From Vulgatibacter incomptus_A (GTDB lineage: Bacteria; Myxococcota; Myxococcia; Myxococcales; Vulgatibacteraceae): a DNA stretch of 64,000 bases. The stretch is from the NCBI GenBank assembly GCA_040391605.1, contig JBEBXK010000015.1, positions 1 to 64,000 on the forward strand, in the 5' to 3' direction. The notes below the pieces were generated by a model. It did no database searches and was not told where the DNA came from. It saw nothing but the letters and a program-made list of their open reading frames with translations. The translations under genes and the position numbers were made by a program. Shown here one piece after another: positions 27,982 to 36,517 of this stretch (its first letter is position 1; every line of letters starts with the position of its first letter).

Positions 27982-29919
27982 TCAGCCGTAGGGCGCGGGA
28001 GGCGGGGGGCCGCTCGCTTCGTCCTCCTCGTACTCCGCTCCGGAGGCCTTGGCCACTCGACGCTCCCGCCCGTCCGGCCGCAGATCGTCCACCGAGAGGC
28101 CCAGGCCCATGATCCCCCGCTCCAACCACTCGTAGCGTCCGTCCAGCACGTGGCCGCCCACCCGATTCTCGATGGCGTCCTGGTTGAACCAGAGGTCCAC
28201 GAAGGTCCGGCGGATCTTCATCCGATGCGTGCGGCAGAAGAGATCCGCCAGCTCCTGGGCGTCCCTCGCCGACGGATGGCCCTGCGCCGCCATCTGCTGG
28301 GCGTGGCAGATCGTCGCCGCCATCGCGAAGAGATCCATCGCGATGTCCACCACCCGGAAGAGGAAGAGCTCCTTATGCTGCATCTTCCCGCGGTAGAGCA
28401 TCATCCCGTGGAAGGTGGCGCGGGCGAGCTTCCGGCTCGAGCGCTCCACGAAGCGCAGGTGCCGGGCCAACCGACCGAAGTCGTCGTACTTCGGCCACCG
28501 CCCCCAGCCGAGCCAGCGGGTGGGGTACCAGCGACTGTAGAACGACGCGATCTTCGGGATCGCCGCGAGCTTGTCCCGGCGCCCCGCCTTGCCGTAGACC
28601 AGCGGCCCTGCCACCTTCAGATGCCGGTCCACCGCCTCCCGGGCCATGAAGAGGTGCATGATCTCGCTGGATCCCTCGAAGATCAGGTTGATCCGCGAGT
28701 CGCGCATGATCCGCTCCACCGCCACCGGCGCCTCGCCTCGGGCCGCCAGCGACTCCTCGGTCTCGTAGCCCCTGCCTCCGCGGATCTGCAGCGTATCGTC
28801 GATCATCTCCCACGCACGGACGGTGTTCCACTCCTTCGCCGCCGCGGCCTCCAGGCGAATGTCATAGCCGGGCCTCGACGCCAGATCGTCCGCCAGCAGG
28901 TGCACCGACTCCATCGCGAAGGTCGTCGCCGCCATCTGGGCGATCATCCGCGTCACCGCCTCATGCCGCCCGATCGAGTCGCCCCACTGCACGCGAGCTA
29001 CCCCCCACTTCCGGCAGATCTCCAGGCATTGCTTCGCCATCCCCGAGGTGGCCGCCGGGAGGGTGAGCCTGCCGGTGTTCAGGGTCGTCAGCGCGATCCG
29101 GAGGCCGTGGCCCTCCTTGCCGATCAGGTTCTCCCGAGGTACCCGCACGCCGTGGAAGCTCACCACGCCGTTGGCCAGCGCCCGCAGCCCCATGAAGTGG
29201 CAGCGATGCGGGATCTCCACGCCCTCCCAATCCGTCTCCACGATGAACGCGCTGATCTTGTCCGTCTCCGGGTTGCGCGCCATCACCACCAGCAGCTTCG
29301 CCAGGGTGCCGTTGGTGCACCAGAGCTTCTCCCCGTCGAGGATGAACGCCCGCCCATCCTCGGTGGGCCGCGCGGTCGTCGAGAGGCTCGCGGGATCCGA
29401 GCCCACCGCCGGCTCCGTGAGGGCGAAGGCCGAGATCTCCCCCCTCGCGCAGCGTGGGAGGAACTCGCGCCTCTGCTCCTCTGTGCCAAAGAGCATCACC
29501 GGCTGTGGCACGCCGATCGACTGATGCGCCGAGAGCAACGCCACCACGTTGCCGTCGTAGCTCCCTGCCAGCTCCATCACCTTCCCGTACTCGCGTTGCG
29601 TCAGCCCCAGACCACCGTAGGCCTCCGGGATCTTCATCCCGAACGCCCCCAGCTTCGCCAGCCCCTCCAGCACATGCGCCGGATACTCGCCCGTGCGGTC
29701 GATCTCCACCGGATCGACCTCCTCCCGGAGGAAGCGCTCCATCGCGTCGTAGAAGTCGCTGAACTTCTGGCGGACCGCCATCTGCTCCGGAAAGGGATGG
29801 ATCAGGTCGAGGCGGAAGTCGCCAAGAAAGAGGTCGCGCAGGAAACTATGCGACTGCCACTTCTCCTCGCGCGACGCCTCGGCCACTTCCAGGGACTTTG
29901 TGCGATCATGGCGTTCCAT
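27982..29919 (-). CDS. Long acyl-CoA dehydrogenase (VLCAD/ACAD9-like)
   Basis: A FAD-dependent acyl-CoA dehydrogenase of 645 residues, larger than the 380-residue type and resembling very-long-chain enzymes with a C-terminal extension. The first ~40 residues precede the dehydrogenase domain. FAD/substrate motifs are IPEAYGGLGLTQREYGKV, SAFALTEPAVGSDPAS, LDGEKLWCTNG and IRGGRGYETEESLAARGEAP, followed by NLIFEGSSEIMHLFMAREA. The ~200-residue tail is helical and rich in Arg and His. No electron-transfer genes are adjacent. Substrate length is inferred from the architecture only. Confidence 0.88.
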   Translation of the reverse strand: MERHDRTKSLEVAEASREEKWQSHSFLRDLFLGDFRLDLIHPFPEQMAVRQKFSDFYDAMERFLREEVDPVEIDRTGEYPAHVLEGLAKLGAFGMKIPEAYGGLGLTQREYGKVMELAGSYDGNVVALLSAHQSIGVPQPVMLFGTEEQRREFLPRCARGEISAFALTEPAVGSDPASLSTTARPTEDGRAFILDGEKLWCTNGTLAKLLVVMARNPETDKISAFIVETDWEGVEIPHRCHFMGLRALANGVVSFHGVRVPRENLIGKEGHGLRIALTTLNTGRLTLPAATSGMAKQCLEICRKWGVARVQWGDSIGRHEAVTRMIAQMAATTFAMESVHLLADDLASRPGYDIRLEAAAAKEWNTVRAWEMIDDTLQIRGGRGYETEESLAARGEAPVAVERIMRDSRINLIFEGSSEIMHLFMAREAVDRHLKVAGPLVYGKAGRRDKLAAIPKIASFYSRWYPTRWLGWGRWPKYDDFGRLARHLRFVERSSRKLARATFHGMMLYRGKMQHKELFLFRVVDIAMDLFAMAATICHAQQMAAQGHPSARDAQELADLFCRTHRMKIRRTFVDLWFNQDAIENRVGGHVLDGRYEWLERGIMGLGLSVDDLRPDGRERRVAKASGAEYEEDEASGPPPPAPYG

Positions 29920-30134
29920 GACCTAGAGGTGCGGCGCGCCGAGGTGATTGGCAGGCGCCAGGTGGGCATCGGCCCGCTCGCCTGCCTCCCTTCCTGGCGG
30001 CGGCGGCACCCGAGACGAGAGGACGAGGGTTGGCCGATCGCGGCAAGAGCGTGCGCACGAGATCCCCGGACAGGGGGCCTCCGGTGGCGCCCGGCACATC
30101 GCCCCCGTCATCCTATGGGCCTCGGGGGAGGCGC

Positions 30135-30740
30135 ATGCGCAAAGCCTTGTTGATCGTGGGCGTCCAGAACGACCGCTGCGCCGGCGGCGCCAAAGAGGTC
30201 CCGGGCGCCGATCGGGTCGCCGGCCCGCTCTCCGCCCTGGGGAGCGCCATCGACCACGCCGGCGATCTCGTCGTCGCCGCCAGGGAGTGGCACGCCGAGT
30301 CCAGCCCCTGGTTCCGCCGCCAGGGCGGCCACCACGAGCCCTATTGCGTCGGCGGGACCCGCGGCGCCGCCTTCCATCCCAGGCTCCACCTCGGCCGCCG
30401 CACCCGCCAGGTCTTCCGCACCGACGATCCCGACGAGAACGGCGCCTCCGCCTTCCACGCCATCGATCGCAAGGGCGCTCCCCTCGCCGACCTCCTCCGT
30501 GAATCCGATGTCGAAGAGATCTTCCTCGGCGGCATGCCCCTCGAGCAGACCATCCGCGCTACCGCCATGGACGCCATGCGCCGCGGCTTCCGCGTCACCG
30601 TCATCCAGGACTGCGTCGCCGCCCGCGACCCCGCCGCCGGCCGCGAGATCCTCTTCTCCCTCCGCCTCGCCGGCGCCCGCATCACCAGCAGCGGCGAGGC
30701 CATCCTCTCCCTCTATTGGAGCGGCGAAGCCCAACTCTGA
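30135..30740 (+). CDS. Isochorismatase/nicotinamidase-fold pseudoenzyme
   Basis: A 201-residue protein with the isochorismatase fold. The N-terminal strand reads LLIVGVQNDRCAGG, where family enzymes have IVDVQND, so the catalytic Asp is Gly (residue 9). The catalytic Lys position is Arg95 in QVFRTDDPDENGASAFHA. The nucleophile Cys is replaced by Thr139 (PLEQTIRATAMDA in place of a DHCV-type sequence). Metal-ligand positions are also changed (EWHAESSPWF, HEPYCV). The ATG at 30135 has GGGGGAG upstream. Active nicotinamidase is excluded by family knowledge; a binding or regulatory role is possible. Confidence 0.75.
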   Translation: MRKALLIVGVQNDRCAGGAKEVPGADRVAGPLSALGSAIDHAGDLVVAAREWHAESSPWFRRQGGHHEPYCVGGTRGAAFHPRLHLGRRTRQVFRTDDPDENGASAFHAIDRKGAPLADLLRESDVEEIFLGGMPLEQTIRATAMDAMRRGFRVTVIQDCVAARDPAAGREILFSLRLAGARITSSGEAILSLYWSGEAQL

Positions 30741-30797
30741 CAGGGCGTCCGGCAACCTGCTGCGCACCCCGCCTGCTTCGTTAGACCTGCGGCAAGC

Positions 30798-32261
30798 TCA
30801 GCTCGCTTGTGCCGGTAGCGAACGCCGCCGGTGGGCGCGCCAGAGGAGCGGCGCGGCGACGGTGGGGGCCATGACGCCCAGGGCGGTGACGGCGACCTCG
30901 AGGGGGCCCTCGATCCGGGGGGCGTTGAAGGCGAGGGCCTGGAGCCAGGTGAGGGCGGCGTCGAGCGTGACGGCGGAGGCGAGGAGCGCCCCCAGCCACG
31001 GGCGCCACCGGCGGGCCAGGGAGAAGAGGCCCGCGCAGAGGATGAGATCGAAGCCGACCCAGCTCCACTTTACGAGGGGGCTGGGGAACCAATGAGACGA
31101 GCGGGCGAGCGCGAGCGCGGCGGTCCAGGGCACGAGGAGCACGGCCAGGCCCTGGATCACCAGGGTGGGGACGCGGAGGAGAGTCAGCGCGCCGAAGCGC
31201 AGGAGCCCACCCCGGGCGAAGGCGGCGAGGGAATCCACGAGGGCGGAGATCTTCTGAAGCGACTCACGAGCTCCTGAGAGCCGGGCGCAAGGAGGCGAAG
31301 AGCGTGAGTGCGTGGCCATCGGATGCGGCGAGGGCCACGCCAGGAAGATCGGCTCCCAGCGCTGGGGGCGGAGGCGGGCCTTGAAGCGGCGGATGCCACC
31401 GAAGTCGTAGAGGCTCCGGCCGAGTCGACCGGCGGCGCGCAGCCAGCCGCTCACACCGGCGAGGGGCGCCAGCCCTAGGGTCACATAAGGGCAGCCCTCT
31501 TCGGCCACCGACCGCATCGAGGCGTCCACCAGGAGCTCGGCCGTGCCGTTGGGCGCATGGGGATCACGCAGGAGGTCTTCGAAGAACCAACCGTCCCTGG
31601 CATAGATCGGGATGGCTGCGAGGAAGCCGACCACCGCCCCCCCTCGCTCCGCGACGAAATAGCGTCGCTCGGCGCCGAAGGGAAAGGGATGGATCGCCAC
31701 CAGAAAGCCCATCGGCGCCATCTGCCGCACGCGCATCCACCGCTCGATCAGCGCCTCCATCCCGCGACGGACCTCGCTGCCCGGATCTTCGACCTCCCAC
31801 GGGGAGAGCAGCCGAACCCGCACCCCCTTCGCCCGCGACCGCCGGAGCTGCTCCCGCAGGTTGCGAGAGCCACGGAGGCTCTCCCCCCACGCCCCAGGAT
31901 CCCAGCTCGGCTGTTCGCCGATCCGCAGCCTCGACAACGACGTCCGCTCGAGGAAGCGCGCCTCCACCGCAAAATACCGCACCCGTCTGCCCCGACGCGC
32001 CGCCTCCTCCTCGAAGCGCCGAGCCACCGACGCCAACCGCTCCTCCGCCGCGATCGGAGCGCCCGCCACCACCCACGCGCCACCCGTCTCGACGTAGGCG
32101 ACGCAGGCCTCGTCCTCCTCGTCGAAAAAGTAGGAGAGGCCGGGCTCCAACGCCTGAAACGAGGTCGCGTTCCAGCCGTGCAGCCGCAAGAGCCCGAGCA
32201 CCCTCGCGCGGGACGCCTCATCGCTCGCGAGCGCGGGATCGGCGGCGCCGGTCAGCATCAT
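30798..32261 (-). CDS. DUF2156 (LPG-synthase C-like) acyltransferase with C-terminal membrane domain
   Basis: A 487-residue protein. The N-terminal ~330 residues form a tandem GNAT-like DUF2156 fold, as in the C-terminal catalytic half of MprF lysyl-phosphatidylglycerol synthase: WVVAGAPIAAEERL, FAVEARFLERT, SRAKGVRVRLLSP, GFLVAIHPF and YVTLGLAPLAGVSGWLR. Residues about 345-480 hold four predicted membrane helices. The order (catalytic, then membrane) is opposite to MprF. The ATG at 32261 follows AGGAG. It is convergent with the isochorismatase-fold gene. Aminoacyl-lipid synthesis is possible, but the substrate is unknown. Confidence 0.75.
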   Translation of the reverse strand: MMLTGAADPALASDEASRARVLGLLRLHGWNATSFQALEPGLSYFFDEEDEACVAYVETGGAWVVAGAPIAAEERLASVARRFEEEAARRGRRVRYFAVEARFLERTSLSRLRIGEQPSWDPGAWGESLRGSRNLREQLRRSRAKGVRVRLLSPWEVEDPGSEVRRGMEALIERWMRVRQMAPMGFLVAIHPFPFGAERRYFVAERGGAVVGFLAAIPIYARDGWFFEDLLRDPHAPNGTAELLVDASMRSVAEEGCPYVTLGLAPLAGVSGWLRAAGRLGRSLYDFGGIRRFKARLRPQRWEPIFLAWPSPHPMATHSRSSPPCARLSGARESLQKISALVDSLAAFARGGLLRFGALTLLRVPTLVIQGLAVLLVPWTAALALARSSHWFPSPLVKWSWVGFDLILCAGLFSLARRWRPWLGALLASAVTLDAALTWLQALAFNAPRIEGPLEVAVTALGVMAPTVAAPLLWRAHRRRSLPAQAS

Positions 32262-32408
32262 CGCGGACTCCTCTCACAGACGATATGCACGGGAAAGCCT
32301 GCTCTTGCCCCGTTTTCTCCGTACCGGGTCCCGAACCTGGCGCGACGTGCCCATCGCCGCGAAGCCGTTGTGTGGGTCGCCGCTCCGCCAGCCTGTGAAG
32401 GCGAGCCG

Positions 32409-33521
32409 TTACGAGTCGCCGAGGGAGGCGACGGCGCGCTGGAACTCTTCTTCGGTGATCCGGCCCGCGTCCAGCTCGGCGCGGAGGGCGCGGAGGCGGG
32501 ATAGGGGGTCGCCGACGCGCTTGGACTCGACCTCGCGGCGGGCGACCTCGGCGGTCTCGCGGTAGGCCTGGCGCAGCTTCTCCGGATCGACCTGCATCCT
32601 GTGGCGAAACCAGATCCTGGCGGTCTCGCCCAACGCCACGGTGCCGGCGAAGGCGACGCCGCCGGAGAGCACGCTGCCGTAGCCTGGCACCAGCTTGAGG
32701 AGCTGCCGCGACGCCTGGCGCAGGGTCATGCCGGCGCCCAGGGTGGCGATGAGCTCCACCGCCCGGGCCCGGTTGATCTCGACGCCCATGAAGTGGCCGA
32801 TGGCGACCACCATCGAGATCTGCAGCGGCATGAGCAGGGCCATGTCCGCGAAGGGGAGGGGGATGGCGCCGATGGCGGCGGCGACGGTGGCCTTGGAGTA
32901 GACCAGCTTGCGGATCCTGCGATCCTTGAGGGCGAGGTCGCCCTGCTGCTGCCCGATGAAGGCGTCCTGCATCGCCTCCGGGAGGAGGTCGACGATCCGA
33001 TCGATCAGCGCCTCGATGCCGACCCCCTTACGGGCGGAGACGAAGAGGAGCTCGCCGGCGGCGAGGCCGAGCTTCTCCCTGGCGCTGGCCTCGAACTCGT
33101 CGCGCTCCCTCGGCTCGAAGAGATCGACCTTGTTCACCACGGTGATGCGATGGGCGATCGAGGCCTCCAGGAGATGATGGAGGCGCACGTCGTCGGCGGA
33201 GATGGCGGACATGCCGTTGAGGACGTGGATCACCACGTGCTGCTCGTCCAGCGCCCCGCTCTTCGCGACCTCGTCCAGGGAGAAGCGCCCGGTGCCGAAG
33301 CCGGGCGTATCCGTGAGGTCGATGCCGAAGCGCTCCCGGGTCTGGGCGACCGTGGTCTCGTCGGTGCGCATGCTCACGGCGGCGACGTCGGCCCCGTAAA
33401 TGGCGTTGAAGAGCGAGGACTTGCCGGCCTTGCCGAAGCCCGCGATGGCCACCTTGGGCTTCTGTGCAAACTTGCGCTTCACGTCTTCCACGATCCCATC
33501 GAGGGTCTCCTCCGAGATCAT
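32409..33521 (-). CDS. Era/DUF697-type GTPase
   Basis: A 370-residue GTP-binding protein. G1 is GFGKAGKSSLFN (about residues 28-39), G3 is DTPGFG, G4 is NKVD, and G5-like SARKG follows. After the G domain comes a DUF697-like hydrophobic domain with two helices (LPFADMALLMPLQISMVVAI and GYGSVLSGGVAFAGTVALG), then a C-terminal SHOCT-like short helix (GDPLSRLRALRAELDAGRIT). The ATG overlaps the TGA of the UbiB-type kinase gene (ATGA at 33518-33521), which implies coupled synthesis. A membrane-associated GTPase is likely; its partner is unknown. Confidence 0.85.
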   Translation of the reverse strand: MISEETLDGIVEDVKRKFAQKPKVAIAGFGKAGKSSLFNAIYGADVAAVSMRTDETTVAQTRERFGIDLTDTPGFGTGRFSLDEVAKSGALDEQHVVIHVLNGMSAISADDVRLHHLLEASIAHRITVVNKVDLFEPRERDEFEASAREKLGLAAGELLFVSARKGVGIEALIDRIVDLLPEAMQDAFIGQQQGDLALKDRRIRKLVYSKATVAAAIGAIPLPFADMALLMPLQISMVVAIGHFMGVEINRARAVELIATLGAGMTLRQASRQLLKLVPGYGSVLSGGVAFAGTVALGETARIWFRHRMQVDPEKLRQAYRETAEVARREVESKRVGDPLSRLRALRAELDAGRITEEEFQRAVASLGDS

Positions 33522-35227
33522 TCGACTTCCCCCTGCCCGCCGCCGCCCCGCCCTCTCCCGCTGCGCCAGATCATCCGCAGGGTCAGGGCGAGGATCCCCA
33601 GCGAGAGGCCGTAGCCCAAGGTGGCGGGAGCGGCCAGGCCGAGGAGGGTGGGCCCCGGCGCCAGGAGGGCGACGCTCGAGGCGATGGCCAGTCCGAGGAA
33701 GAGCACGGCGAGGACGACGCGGTTGACGTGCTGCTCCCGCCTCGCGCGATCGATCGGGCCCAGCTCGCTCTGCTGCTTGAGCCGAAGCTTGCCGTCCTGC
33801 AGATCGGAGACGAGCTGGCCCACCACCACCGGCACCCGCCGCGCCGTATAGCGCAGCGCGGTGAGCTGATAAAAGAGCTCCTCCTGCAGCCTCTCGCGGC
33901 TGTAGAGCTCCCGGGCCATCCGCTGCACGTAGGGCAGCATCTCCTGCAGCGGATCGACCTCGGGGATGAGCTGCTTCGCCAGCCCCTGGGTGGTGATCAC
34001 CGCCTTGAAGAAGAGCGTATAGCTCGGGGTCATCCGCACCCGATGGCGGAAGGCGATCTCCGTGAGCTGCCGGAGGAACTCCTCGATCTGAAGCTCGGCG
34101 ACGTTGCGGCCCACCACCTGGCGCTCCATCAGCTCCTGCAGATCGCCCTCCCAGGTCGAGTAGTCGACGTGCTCACTTCGGGTAGAGAGCTCCCAATAGA
34201 CCCTGGCGATGGTGCGGTAGTCGCGGCGTTGGATCGCGAAGAAGATCGTGACCAGGTTCTCGCGCATCTCTTCGGTGAGCCGGCCGACCATCCCGAAGTC
34301 GAGGAGGCCGAGCCGATCGCCCGAGAGGACCAGCACGTTGCCTGGGTGGAGATCGCCGTGGAAGATTCCATCCTCCAGGAGCATCTGGAAGGCGGTCTGC
34401 AGGTAGCGCTCGCCCACCGCCCGCATGTCGCAGCCGGCGGCGCGGGCCTGGCTGATCCGCACCCCGTCCAGCCACTCCATGGTGAGGACGTGCTCGCTGG
34501 AGTGGCTGGCGAAGACCTCCGGGATCACCACGTGATCGTTGCCGGCGAAGTTGGCGTGGAAGCGCTCGAGGTGCGCCGCCTCGATCCGGAAGTCCGTCTC
34601 GTCCGCGATCGACTTGCGCAGCTCGCGGAGCACGCCCGGGACGTCGAGGAGCTTCACCTCCGGGAGCTGGCCCTCCGCCTGCCTGGCCAGGAATTGCAGG
34701 ATCGAGAGGTCCGTGAAGATCTGCTCGCGGACCCCGGGCCGCTGCACCTTCACCGCCACCTCCTCCCCGGTGGGGAGCCGCGCGCGATGAACCTGCGCGA
34801 TCGACGCCGTCGCCATCGGCTCCCGATCGAAGCGGGCGAAGAGCTCCAGCGGCGATTGCCCGAGCGACTCAGAGAGCTGCTGCTCGATCTCCTCGAAGGC
34901 GATCGGCCCCACGTCGTCCTGCAGCGATTGAAACGCCTCCGCGTACCCAGGCGGCAAGATATCCCCTCGGGTCGAGAGCATCTGCCCCAGCTTCACGAAC
35001 GTCGAACCGAGGTCACGAATCGCCGCCGCCACCCGCTCCGGCGTCGGCTTCAGATCCGCCTCGTCCGCCTTGCGAAAGTAGCCGATCCCCGGCACGTCGA
35101 TCCGCGCCACCAACCAGCCAAAGCCATGCCGCGCCAAGATCTGCGCGATCTGCTGGAGCCTGCCCAGGTCCTTTGCGACCTGCCGGGCCCCCATCGCGGT
35201 GCGCGCTGCGGTTCGTACGATCGACAC
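33518..35227 (-). CDS. ABC1/UbiB-family atypical kinase
   Basis: A 569-residue UbiB/ADCK-type kinase-like protein. The hallmark KxGQ motif is FVKLGQMLSTRGDILPP. Further motifs are AVKVQRPG (VAIK Lys equivalent), DLHPGNVLVLSGD (catalytic loop) and LLDFGMVGRL (metal Asp). Two C-terminal membrane helices follow at about 510-555. The GTG at 35227 has GGGAG seven bases upstream; an ATG at 35194 is an alternative. Family members support isoprenoid-quinone synthesis or lipid handling. Here it precedes, and overlaps, a GTPase gene. Confidence 0.88.
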   Translation of the reverse strand: MSIVRTAARTAMGARQVAKDLGRLQQIAQILARHGFGWLVARIDVPGIGYFRKADEADLKPTPERVAAAIRDLGSTFVKLGQMLSTRGDILPPGYAEAFQSLQDDVGPIAFEEIEQQLSESLGQSPLELFARFDREPMATASIAQVHRARLPTGEEVAVKVQRPGVREQIFTDLSILQFLARQAEGQLPEVKLLDVPGVLRELRKSIADETDFRIEAAHLERFHANFAGNDHVVIPEVFASHSSEHVLTMEWLDGVRISQARAAGCDMRAVGERYLQTAFQMLLEDGIFHGDLHPGNVLVLSGDRLGLLDFGMVGRLTEEMRENLVTIFFAIQRRDYRTIARVYWELSTRSEHVDYSTWEGDLQELMERQVVGRNVAELQIEEFLRQLTEIAFRHRVRMTPSYTLFFKAVITTQGLAKQLIPEVDPLQEMLPYVQRMARELYSRERLQEELFYQLTALRYTARRVPVVVGQLVSDLQDGKLRLKQQSELGPIDRARREQHVNRVVLAVLFLGLAIASSVALLAPGPTLLGLAAPATLGYGLSLGILALTLRMIWRSGRGRGGGGQGEVE

Positions 35228-35372
35228 GTGACTCCCAACACGCGAGAGAGCCCCGAACCTACCGCGAACCCCAGGGCAGGTCGAGGAGCGATGCCCCGCC
35301 CCTCCCCTTCCCCCGCGCTCCGTCGCATCCACTCGGCCCTACGCCGGGCGCCCGGCGTCGGCCTTCGGGGCG

Positions 35373-35588
35373 CTATGGGTTGGGGACGTCCTCCTCGCCG
35401 AAGGACTTCCTCGCGCCACCTTCCGGGGTCGGCTCCTGGTAGCCCACCTCGCCCTCCCTGGGCTCGGCCCTGTGCGCCTTGCTCTTCTCCTCTTCCTTTC
35501 GGAGAAACTCGCGGCCCTTCTCGGCGATCTTCTCCCCTTTTTCGCGCAGCTTCTCCCCGAAGCTCGTGCCCTTCTCTACTTCTGCCAT
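35373..35588 (-). CDS. Small highly charged hypothetical protein
   Basis: A 71-residue, Glu/Lys-rich, probably largely helical then disordered protein. The middle is an EK-rich helix (KLREKGEKIAEKGREFLR), and the tail is Pro/Gly/Glu-rich. No domain was recognised. The ATG at 35588 has AAAGGA upstream, which sets the start. It is 145 bases upstream of the UbiB-type kinase on the same strand and may share its promoter. It could be a small regulatory or stress-type protein; this is a guess. Confidence 0.6.
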   Translation of the reverse strand: MAEVEKGTSFGEKLREKGEKIAEKGREFLRKEEEKSKAHRAEPREGEVGYQEPTPEGGARKSFGEEDVPNP

Positions 35589-35785
35589 GTCTCGTTCCTT
35601 TCGTGTCGGGATGGTGGGTTGGCGGGGATCGCGACGCGACCGTCTCGTCCCATCGTTCAAGGTGACGACCCGCCCGGGTTATGCAAGGCACGGGGGGCCG
35701 CCTCCCCGCAGGTGCGGCGACCCATGCCGCTGGCGCCGAGAACTTCGCGCGGAAGCAGACGTCGGTGATCGTCTACGATGCGGCG

Positions 35786-36517
35786 ATGGAAACCGATCCG
35801 TCGCCTGTCGTGACGACCCTCGAGCGCCGCTTCGCCGCCGCGGGGCTGGACCTCGTGCAGCCCTTCGACGCCGCCCGGTACAACGAGCGCATCGCCGGAC
35901 ATCCTCGCCTGGCGCCCCTTCCCCTCTTCGGCCGCGACCGAGCCCTCGGCGTGTTGGTGGGGAACACGGGGAAGCTCTGGCCCCGCTTCATCCAGGCGTA
36001 TCGTTCCAGCGCCGCGCTGCAGGCCGAGCCTCATCCGCTGGATCGTTGGGTGATCGATGCTACGCGGGCCGCCGTCCGGGACATTCCAGCGCCGGTCGAG
36101 CTGCGGTTCTCCCACGACGGCGGCCCGCGCCTCGTCAGCATGCTCGACGCGGCGGCAGCGAGTGGCCTCGCCCAGCTCGGCCCGGTGCACCTCGCGATCC
36201 ACCCGGACCACGGCCCCTGGCTCGGGCTACGGGTGATCGTCGTCATCGATCGCGAGCCGCCCCCACCTTCGCCTCCGCCCACGCCGTGCGAAGGCTGCGC
36301 GGCCCCCTGCGAAGGCGCCCTCTCCGATGCGCTGGCCGCCGGGACCGGCAGCGTGGCGGCCTCCTGGCAGCGTTGGGTGGCGGTCCGCGACGCGTGCCCC
36401 GTCGGCCGCGCCAGTCGGTACGGGGAAGCGCAGCTCCGCTATCACTACACCAAGGACCGGCGCTTCATCACCGAGGATGACTGCGAGATCAGCGCCCCGC
36501 CTGAAGGATCACCTTGA
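35786..36517 (+). CDS. CblC/MMACHC-like or ferredoxin-like protein
   Basis: A 243-residue protein similar in layout to MMACHC (CblC) cobalamin-processing proteins. It has LDLVQPFDAARYNE at the N terminus, LGVLVGNTGKLWPRFIQAY, HPLDRWVIDATRAA and LAIHPDHGPWLGLRVIVVID. The C-terminal part has a Cys cluster (CEGCAAPCEG, later DACPVG) and RYGEAQLRYHYTKDRRF. The Cys cluster suggests a bound metal or iron-sulfur site absent from human MMACHC. The start at 35786 is the best ATG but has no good ribosome-binding site. Its 3' end overlaps the convergent dehydrogenase gene by 29 bases. Confidence 0.6.
   Translation: METDPSPVVTTLERRFAAAGLDLVQPFDAARYNERIAGHPRLAPLPLFGRDRALGVLVGNTGKLWPRFIQAYRSSAALQAEPHPLDRWVIDATRAAVRDIPAPVELRFSHDGGPRLVSMLDAAAASGLAQLGPVHLAIHPDHGPWLGLRVIVVIDREPPPPSPPPTPCEGCAAPCEGALSDALAAGTGSVAASWQRWVAVRDACPVGRASRYGEAQLRYHYTKDRRFITEDDCEISAPPEGSP

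Noticed and set aside
26065..30153. A plus-strand open frame of over 1300 codons
   Set aside because: It is antisense to the M2 peptidase and acyl-CoA dehydrogenase, is rich in Arg, His and Leu, and shows no family motif. High GC leaves such frames open by chance.
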